A DNA stretch of 39,274 nucleotides from Bacteroidales bacterium. GTDB lineage: Bacteria; Bacteroidota; Bacteroidia; Bacteroidales; GCA-2748055. This document shows, piece by piece, positions 33,399 through 39,274 of this stretch (position 1 is its first letter; every line of letters starts with the position of its first letter). The DNA lies in assembly GCA_029210725.1 (NCBI GenBank), contig JARGFM010000031.1:1-39274 (forward strand), read 5' to 3'. The position numbers were made by a program, and so were the translations under genes. The notes beneath the pieces were generated by a model, which saw only the letters and a list, made by a program, of their open reading frames with translations, ran no database searches and was not told where the DNA came from.

Positions 33399-34913
33399 TC
33401 ATACCTGGGGATCCTGCCAGGCGCGGCTCCTGGAAACAGCCTTTTCCCACTCCTTTTTCAGAGTCTGGCGCCTTTCCCGGGAGACCTTGCTGGTAAAATT
33501 ACGGTCCATTGCCCACTGCTCCCCGATCTCTTCCAGCGATTCCCAGAAACCGGTAGCCAGTCCGGCCAGGTAGGCAGCCCCCAGGGCGGTGGTCTCGATG
33601 TTCTCGGGACGAATCACCGGGATTCCTATCAGATCGGCCTGGAACTGCATCAGCAGGTCGTTAACCACAGCACCCCCATCCACCTTCAGTTCGCCGATCT
33701 GAATACCGGCATCGCTCTCCATGGCTCCCATTACATCATTCACCTGGAAAGCAATACTCTCCAGGGCAGCCCTGGCTATATGTCCGGCTGTAACTCCGCG
33801 GGTCAGTCCGGCAATCATCCCCCGGGCATACTGGTCCCAGTGAGGGGCCCCCAGCCCGGTGAAGGCAGGTACAAAGTAAACCCCCCCATTATCCTCCACC
33901 GATTCGGCAAGTTTCTCTACATCCGACGAGTTCTTGATCAGACCCAGACCATCCCTCAACCACTGGATCACTGCACCTCCGATAAAGATGCTTCCTTCCA
34001 GGGCATACGTGGTCTTCCCATTCAATTGCCAGGCAATGGTCGTTATCAGGTTGCTTTTCGAACTGACCGGCTCCTCCCCGGTGTTGCAAAGAATAAAGCA
34101 ACCTGTTCCATAGGTGCATTTGACCGAACCCGGCGAGAGACACATTTGTCCGAAGGTGGCAGCCTGCTGATCTCCTGCTATTCCGGCAATGGGCACCGGC
34201 ACGGAGAGAATTCCCCGTGAAGTCTCTCCGTAAACTTCCGAAGAAGATTTTACCGCTGGCAGCATGCTCTCAGGGATGCCAAAGAGCTCCAGCAACTCTT
34301 CATCCCACTTCAGCGAATGAATATTAAATAACATCGTCCGGCTGGCGTTGGTCACATCGGTCACATGAACCTTCCCGCCGCTTAACTTCCATATTAACCA
34401 GGAATCGACTGTGCCCAGTGCCAGTTTACCCCTGGCTGCCTCCTCCCTTGCTCCGGGAGTGTGATCCAGCATCCACCTCCATTTGGTAGCTGAAAAGTAG
34501 GCATCAATGACCAATCCGGTCTTTTCCTGGATCAGGTCCTTATGGCCCATGGCTTTCAGCTCATCACAAAATTCAGAGGTCCTGCGGTCCTGCCATACAA
34601 TGGCATTGCATATGGGCTTCCCGCTCTCCCGGTCCCATATTAACGCCGTTTCTCGCTGATTGGTGATTCCTATGGCAGCCACATCCCTGGCGCCGGCACC
34701 GGCGTTACGCAGGGCATCGTGCATTACCCGGTTCTGAGAATTCCAGATATCCATGGGATCGTGCTCCACCCAGCCGGGTTTGGGAAAGATCTGCCGGAAC
34801 TCCTTTTGGGCCACCCCCACCATCGTCCCGGAATGGTCAAAGACAATGGCCCGGGAACTGGTGGTGCCCTGGTCCAGGGCCAGGATAAATTTGTTGTCTG
34901 AATTACTTAGCAT
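33399..34913 (-). CDS. glpK: Glycerol kinase
   Basis: 504 residues, family-typical. It phosphorylates glycerol to sn-glycerol 3-phosphate with ATP. The FGGY-kinase phosphate loop is [15 protein letters not shown] near the N-terminus. Other family stretches are [61 protein letters not shown] and [17 protein letters not shown]. Middle gene of glpD-glpK-glpF; 52 bases separate it from glpD. Confidence 0.97.
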   Translation of the reverse strand: MLSNSDNKFILALDQGTTSSRAIVFDHSGTMVGVAQKEFRQIFPKPGWVEHDPMDIWNSQNRVMHDALRNAGAGARDVAAIGITNQRETALIWDRESGKPICNAIVWQDRRTSEFCDELKAMGHKDLIQEKTGLVIDAYFSATKWRWMLDHTPGAREEAARGKLALGTVDSWLIWKLSGGKVHVTDVTNASRTMLFNIHSLKWDEELLELFGIPESMLPAVKSSSEVYGETSRGILSVPVPIAGIAGDQQAATFGQMCLSPGSVKCTYGTGCFILCNTGEEPVSSKSNLITTIAWQLNGKTTYALEGSIFIGGAVIQWLRDGLGLIKNSSDVEKLAESVEDNGGVYFVPAFTGLGAPHWDQYARGMIAGLTRGVTAGHIARAALESIAFQVNDVMGAMESDAGIQIGELKVDGGAVVNDLLMQFQADLIGIPVIRPENIETTALGAAYLAGLATGFWESLEEIGEQWAMDRNFTSKVSRERRQTLKKEWEKAVSRSRAWQDPQV

Positions 34914-34965
34914 GTTCGCGATATTAAGTGAATATTATAAGATCTTGCTGTTCTCCGGTCAGGCA

Positions 34966-36528
34966 TCAGTTTAACAAATTCCGGGCTGCCAGTTTGGTAA
35001 AGGCTTCCACCTGTCGTGTTTCCCAGGTTTTATCTTTACCCAGCTCTTTGGCCAGGATTGAAGCTACGGCAGGTGCCATCCGGATACTCTCCCGGACATC
35101 CAGTTGAAGGGCCCTGATACGGCGAGACAGGCAATCCTCCAGGTTCCTGGCCATCTCGGCCCTTACGGCCCAAACGATCTGAGCCCTGATAATCTGCAGT
35201 TTTTCACTGATCAGTTCACCCATGGCAGGATCTTCCGAAACCAGTTTGTCGAGCTGCTCCCGGTCACTGCCGTACCAGTGCAGCGGATCGCTGCGGTCGA
35301 CACCCTCCCTGTAAGCATAAATCTTCAAAGTGGCGGTGACAGACTTTTTAACAGGCAGGCCGGCCTGTCTGGCTGCCACGTCGACCACATCTTCGGCCAT
35401 TTTCCGGTAGGTGGTCCATTTCCCTCCTGTAAGTGTAATCAGTCCCCCTCCGGAAACAAGAATCTTATGGCCCCTGGAGATCTCCTTGGTCTTCTTGCCT
35501 TCGGAAGCCGGAGCAGCCAGTGGTCTTAATCCCGTAAACACGGCCAGCACGTCGGACCGGCTGGGAGGATGCTCCATATAAAGGCGGGCTGTTTCCAGAA
35601 TATACTCCACCTCCTCTTCTTCAGCCAGAGGCTCCAGCTCGGCATGCTGTTTCTCCACATCCGTGGTACCCACCACCACCCGGTTGTGCCAGGGGACCGC
35701 AAACAGTACCCTTCCATCGGAGGTTTTGGGAATCATCAGAGCCTGCTCTCCTTTCAGAAAGTCCGGATCCATCACCAGGTGAATCCCCTGACTCGGTTTT
35801 ACCACATCCCTCGCCTCAGGATTCTCCATTTTCAGAATATCGTCCACAAATACCCCGGTGGCGTTGATCACTACAGCAGCAGATATCTTATAGGTTTTTC
35901 CGCTTTCACCATCCTCCGCAGTCACACCTCTGACATTACCTCCGTCCGGGATCAGTCCCTTTACCTTCATATGGTTGATTGCAAGCCCACCCTTCTCAAC
36001 AACAGACTGAGCCAGGTTCACGGCCAGGCGGGCATCATCGAACTGACAATCGAAATAGCGCACGCCTCCTCGTAGCTTCTTAGTCTTGAGTGCCGGTAGT
36101 GCTTTACGTGCTCCCCGTGCGGAGAGCGGAACGGAGCGACCGATTCCCAGGCGCCCTGCCATCAGGTCATAAAGGGTAAGTCCAATGGTATAAAAGGGTA
36201 CGCACCACCAGTGGTAGCAAGGAATCACAAAGGCCTGATCCTTTACCAGGTGTGGTGCATTCCTTTTTAACCTTCCCCGTTCCTTCAAGGCCTCCAGCAC
36301 CAGGGAAATATTCCCCTGTGCCAGATAGCGCACACCCCCATGGACCAGCTTGGTACTGCGACTGGAGGTCCCTTTGGCAAAATCATCCTGTTCCAGCAAA
36401 ATGGTCCGGTATCCCCTGGATACAGCTTCCAGCGCAGCACCCAGTCCGGAGGCCCCGCCTCCGATTACAACAATATCATATGCATGGCCGGAATGTTCCA
36501 GCGCGTCGATCATTGAATCTCTATCCAT
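34966..36528 (-). CDS. glpD: Aerobic-type glycerol-3-phosphate dehydrogenase (FAD)
   Basis: 520 residues. It oxidises glycerol 3-phosphate to dihydroxyacetone phosphate and passes electrons to quinone at the inner membrane. The FAD-binding Rossmann motif is VVIGGGASGLGAALEA near residue 20. The segments DDFAKGTSSRSTKLVHGGVR and TDVEKQHAELEPLAEEEEV are family-typical, and GGLITLTGGKWTTYRKMAED marks the end of the FAD domain; a C-terminal helical domain follows. First gene of the glp operon, divergent from the Sb-PDE-like gene. Confidence 0.96.
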   Translation of the reverse strand: MDRDSMIDALEHSGHAYDIVVIGGGASGLGAALEAVSRGYRTILLEQDDFAKGTSSRSTKLVHGGVRYLAQGNISLVLEALKERGRLKRNAPHLVKDQAFVIPCYHWWCVPFYTIGLTLYDLMAGRLGIGRSVPLSARGARKALPALKTKKLRGGVRYFDCQFDDARLAVNLAQSVVEKGGLAINHMKVKGLIPDGGNVRGVTAEDGESGKTYKISAAVVINATGVFVDDILKMENPEARDVVKPSQGIHLVMDPDFLKGEQALMIPKTSDGRVLFAVPWHNRVVVGTTDVEKQHAELEPLAEEEEVEYILETARLYMEHPPSRSDVLAVFTGLRPLAAPASEGKKTKEISRGHKILVSGGGLITLTGGKWTTYRKMAEDVVDVAARQAGLPVKKSVTATLKIYAYREGVDRSDPLHWYGSDREQLDKLVSEDPAMGELISEKLQIIRAQIVWAVRAEMARNLEDCLSRRIRALQLDVRESIRMAPAVASILAKELGKDKTWETRQVEAFTKLAARNLLN

Positions 36529-36561
36529 TACTGTACCAGGAATTAATTGTTGAGTGCCTCC

Positions 36562-36592
36562 TAAAAATACTTTTAATTTTCAAGCCTCCCAA
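36562..36592 (-). promoter_or_regulatory. Candidate promoter of the glpD-glpK-glpF operon
   Basis: On the minus strand TTG (36590-36592) is followed after exactly 20 bases by TATTTTTA (36562-36569), one mismatch from TAnnTTTG. The predicted start lies about 28 bases before the glpD ATG. Confidence 0.5.
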
Positions 36593-36642
36593 TTCTTTTT
36601 TGTAGTTTTAGAGAGAGCAAACCAACAAAACCTGACCACATC

Positions 36643-37779
36643 ATGTTTCGAGCCAAGCTAAGCAAAACAGCCTTCACATTTCTTTGTTCCCTTTCCTTCT
36701 TTCTGGGTATCTGGGCACAATCGGATGAGCCACAGGAAAACAGCCGTGCCATAGAGTTTCCCCATATTCCCGGCTATGTGACCCTTAAATGCGACCTTCA
36801 CATACATACGGTCTTTTCAGACGGTCATGTGTGGCCCGGTATCAGGGTACAGGAAGCACTCAGGGATGGACTGGATGTAATTTCTATTACAGATCACATT
36901 GAATACCAGCCACATCAGAAGGAAATCCCTCACCCTGACCGGAACACCAGCTATGAACTCGCCCTGAAGGCTGCCCAGGGAACCGGGCTGCTGGTCATTC
37001 CGGGAACAGAGATTACCCGGTCGATGCCTCCCGGTCATTTTAATGCCGTATTTGTCCAGGATGTCAATAAGATGAACCAGCAGGATGTGATGGAAGTATT
37101 CAGGGAGGCAAAAAGGCAGGGAGCCTTTGTCTTCTGGAACCACCCGCACTGGACCGCTCAGAGACCCGACGGGGTAGCCACGCTGACCGAAATGCACCTC
37201 GAACTGCTGGAAGAGGGGTTATTTGCAGGCATAGAGGTATACAACGATGATACTTATTCCGGTGAAGCGCTGGAAATTGCAAATAAGTATGGGCTGACCC
37301 TCCTGGGGAACTCAGATGTACACGGTCTGGTGGACTGGACTTACCAGGTTCCGGAAGGGGGACACAGGCCGCTTACCCTGGTGTTTGCCAGGGAAAAAAG
37401 TGCGGAAGCCATGCAAAGGGCCATGGAACAGCGGCAGACTGTTGTATGGTTCAAAAACACATTGGTTGGTCATCCGGAATTTCTTATCCCGCTGCTGGAG
37501 GCGTCGCTGGAAGTCACCAGAACAGGTAAAGGAGCTGTACCGGAAGTTCAGATCCGCAACCACTCAGATGCCGACCTGATTCTGGAAAACATATCGGATT
37601 ACAGCCTGCACAATTTTGCCCCGGTATTTGTGCTGAAAGCCCATACAAAAACCAGCCTGATGGTGAAGACCCTGGAGCCCCTGGAATCCTTTGAACTACG
37701 ATTCCGGGTGCTTAATGCCTATACTGCAGCAAATCAGCATCCTCAGATCAAACTTCCGGCGGAACAGGGGGCCGAGTAA
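36643..37779 (+). CDS. Exported PHP-domain phosphodiesterase (Sb-PDE-like)
   Basis: 378 residues with a signal peptide (FLCSLSFFLGIWAQ, cleavage near AQS). The PHP motifs are complete: CDLHIHTVFSDGH with H53 and H55, SITDHIEYQ, IPGTEITRSMPPGHFNA, WNHPHW and LGNSDVHG. This pattern and the C-terminal beta-rich domain (about 290-378) fit the Sb-PDE family of exported phosphodiesterases named after a Sphingobium enzyme. It probably hydrolyses organic phosphodiesters in the periplasm. The natural substrate is unknown; glycerophosphodiesters would fit the neighbouring glp genes but this is conjecture. A weak TAGTTTTA box at 36603-36610 may serve as its -7 element. Confidence 0.83.
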   Translation: MFRAKLSKTAFTFLCSLSFFLGIWAQSDEPQENSRAIEFPHIPGYVTLKCDLHIHTVFSDGHVWPGIRVQEALRDGLDVISITDHIEYQPHQKEIPHPDRNTSYELALKAAQGTGLLVIPGTEITRSMPPGHFNAVFVQDVNKMNQQDVMEVFREAKRQGAFVFWNHPHWTAQRPDGVATLTEMHLELLEEGLFAGIEVYNDDTYSGEALEIANKYGLTLLGNSDVHGLVDWTYQVPEGGHRPLTLVFAREKSAEAMQRAMEQRQTVVWFKNTLVGHPEFLIPLLEASLEVTRTGKGAVPEVQIRNHSDADLILENISDYSLHNFAPVFVLKAHTKTSLMVKTLEPLESFELRFRVLNAYTAANQHPQIKLPAEQGAE

Positions 37780-37845
37780 ATTGCCATGAGTTTCCCATAT
37801 AATAACTACTTCAGAAACGCATCTACTAATCTCAAACCTTGAAAC

Positions 37846-39180
37846 ATGGAACAGAACTACAACAAACTAAGATTATTTATTGGTAGCTGTTTTGCACTAT
37901 TGGTAACGGCCCTGACCTTTGCAATGAGGGCAAAAATTGAAGAGATCTTTGGCCCTGTTGAGGAAGGCGGCATTTTCGGACTTTCGAAAGAAGCCATCGG
38001 CTGGGCATTCAGTCCTGCATTCTGGGGATTTACCATTGCCATGGTGCTGGGAGGATTTGTGATCGACATTTTAAAGACAAAAACCCTGGTTTGGACCGCA
38101 TTTATACTTCAGTTAATCGGAGCTGTTGTATTTATTCTAGCAAAAAATAAAGAGGTGCTGTTTATAGCCAATGTTTTTATCGGACTTGGGAACGGGACTG
38201 TTGAAGCAGCTTTCAATCCACTGGTTGCTACCATCTACCCGAAAGATAAAACCAGGATGCTGAACAGGTTTCACGTCTGGTTCCCTGCCGGGATTGTGAT
38301 CGGCAGTCTGCTGGCCTACTTCATGATGGATAAAATGGATATGAACTGGCAGATTTATGCAGCCCTGCTTTTTATTCCGCTTGTAATATATGGAGTGATC
38401 TTCCTCGGACAGAAAATTCCGGAAACAGAACGTGTTGCCAGTGGGGTCAGCTACAAGGAGATGATGATGGCTGTTGGGGCACCTTTTACTATCATCATAT
38501 CCATGGCCCTCATGATTCTGCTGGCGACCAAGGTCCTGAATTTCCCGGAAGGATGGATGTACCTGGCTCTAATTGGATTGGTTGCCCTGATATCTATTAT
38601 GGAGGCAAAACTGGTACATAAAGAAAAGGCGATATTCCCAATCATGTTCTCCTTGATGCTTCTTACCTCTTCCACAGAACTGGTAACCAATCAATGGGTG
38701 AACGCCTTGCTGGGAGGTGCTGTGGAGAGTGCTATTCTCCTGCTGGCCCTTATTTCCACCATCATGGCTCTGGGCAGGTTTTTTGCAGGACAACTGGTTC
38801 ATCGTATTAATCCCGTTGGTGTGCTTCTTTTGTCATCTGTATTTGCGGCACTCGGTATCTACGTGTTAAGCTTTGTTAGTTCATCTGGTATGACCGTAGT
38901 TGGTGCCGTCCTGTTTGCCATTGGGATCACCTATTTTTGGCCCACCATGCTTGGATTTTGCTCTGAATATATTCCAAGGACCGGAGCATTGGGGCTTTCT
39001 CTTCTTGGAGGAGCAGGATTTGTTTCAGCATCCATGTTTATGCCGGTCATGGGTAAGATCCTTGAAGAGAATGACACGAGTGTTGCTTTGCAAAGCATGG
39101 GCATACTCCCTATCTTTATGATTATTGGATTTTCAGTCCTCTTTGTTATCTACAGAAAGAAGAAACCCGAGGTCTTGTAA
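37846..39180 (+). CDS. Major facilitator superfamily transporter
   Basis: 444 residues with about twelve membrane helices in two halves. Recognisable features are the first-helix stretch GSCFALLVTALTFAMRAKI, GLSKEAIGWAFSPAFWG, GLGNGTVEAAFNPLVATIYP (helix 4 region), HVWFPAGIVIGSLLAYF, and in the second half the RFFAGQLVHRINPVG loop and GITYFWPTMLGFCSEYIP. It resembles sugar-type MFS carriers often found beside Gfo/Idh oxidoreductases, but the substrate is not readable from sequence. The gene appears somewhat AT-richer than its neighbours. The 94 bases after its stop contain no gene or clear terminator. Confidence 0.88.
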   Translation: MEQNYNKLRLFIGSCFALLVTALTFAMRAKIEEIFGPVEEGGIFGLSKEAIGWAFSPAFWGFTIAMVLGGFVIDILKTKTLVWTAFILQLIGAVVFILAKNKEVLFIANVFIGLGNGTVEAAFNPLVATIYPKDKTRMLNRFHVWFPAGIVIGSLLAYFMMDKMDMNWQIYAALLFIPLVIYGVIFLGQKIPETERVASGVSYKEMMMAVGAPFTIIISMALMILLATKVLNFPEGWMYLALIGLVALISIMEAKLVHKEKAIFPIMFSLMLLTSSTELVTNQWVNALLGGAVESAILLLALISTIMALGRFFAGQLVHRINPVGVLLLSSVFAALGIYVLSFVSSSGMTVVGAVLFAIGITYFWPTMLGFCSEYIPRTGALGLSLLGGAGFVSASMFMPVMGKILEENDTSVALQSMGILPIFMIIGFSVLFVIYRKKKPEVL

Positions 39181-39274
39181 GGCCGCACAAATACTCTTAG
39201 CCTGATTAATTCATAAACTCCAAAATCCGGGTTTTTTCATTCCGATTTTCAAACCAAGATACTACATCGCAATC

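Noticed and set aside
30575-34220. Several long plus-strand open frames (30575-31258, 31692-32483, 33375-34220)
   Set aside because: Each lies opposite a conserved gene (TSUP, glyA, glpK) and encodes low-complexity, His/Gln/Gly-rich sequence; they are shadows of coding bias.
1-39274. CRISPR arrays, tRNA, rRNA and riboswitches
   Set aside because: No regularly spaced repeats, no cloverleaf-like sequence with TTC-containing T arms in gaps, and no conserved riboswitch core were found by eye; most gaps are under 150 bases.
39181-39274. Right-edge tail after the MFS gene
   Set aside because: It contains a TTTTTT run but no convincing stem before it, and no coding frame of note.

Overview
The window looks like a chromosomal segment of a free-living, probably anaerobic or facultative member of the Bacteroidota. 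Support for this comes from TAnnTTTG-type -7 promoter boxes, a tsaD/TamB divergent pair, an ExbB-ExbD-ExbD-TonB cassette, a SUI1/YciH-like factor, an NhaD antiporter and many small Sec-exported barrel or lipoproteins. Base composition is close to half GC except at the left edge, which is clearly AT-richer and carries a piece of an insertion sequence. No rRNA, tRNA, CRISPR array or prophage was seen.

Left third (1-10.0 kb). A truncated IS4/IS701-like transposase (minus strand, running off the left edge) abuts an [FeFe]-hydrogenase maturation locus: aspA-hydF-hydE-(NodB-like deacetylase)-(PHP phosphoesterase) on the plus strand, with hydG arriving convergently. All three H-cluster maturases (HydE, HydF, HydG) are intact by motif, but the hydrogenase itself (hydA) is not in the window. 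Next come a secreted protein of unknown role coupled to a small outer-membrane barrel protein, then a threonine/serine dehydratase.

Middle (10.0-26.4 kb). An ECF-like sigma factor, its presumed anti-sigma factor and a C39-peptidase ABC exporter form one cassette, with a strong intrinsic terminator lying directly in front of the sigma start codon. A second run holds SUI1, an ankyrin-repeat/beta-barrel fusion and a putative lipoprotein. A third run holds a sensorless SpoIIE/PP2C phosphatase, an OLD-like ATPase whose TOPRIM domain has lost its acidic residues, and an exported class I glutamine-amidotransferase-like protein. It converges on a DUF1987/SiaC-type phosphoprotein, a plausible partner of the phosphatase. 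tsaD and tamB then diverge from a short shared promoter region.

Right third (26.4-39.3 kb). nhaD ends in a clear terminator, followed by exbB-exbD-exbD-tonB (energy transduction to outer-membrane transporters). On the opposite strand lie glpD-glpK-glpF (glycerol catabolism), glyA (serine hydroxymethyltransferase) and a TSUP permease. The window ends with an exported Sb-PDE-like PHP phosphodiesterase and an MFS transporter.

Most genes are conserved housekeeping or accessory functions. The parts that depart most from textbook arrangements are the maturase locus with its extra genes, the sigma/anti-sigma/exporter cassette with its leader terminator, and the phosphatase/degenerate-OLD/amidotransferase/SiaC neighbourhood. 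All functional statements rest on motifs and family knowledge recalled by eye, with no database search.
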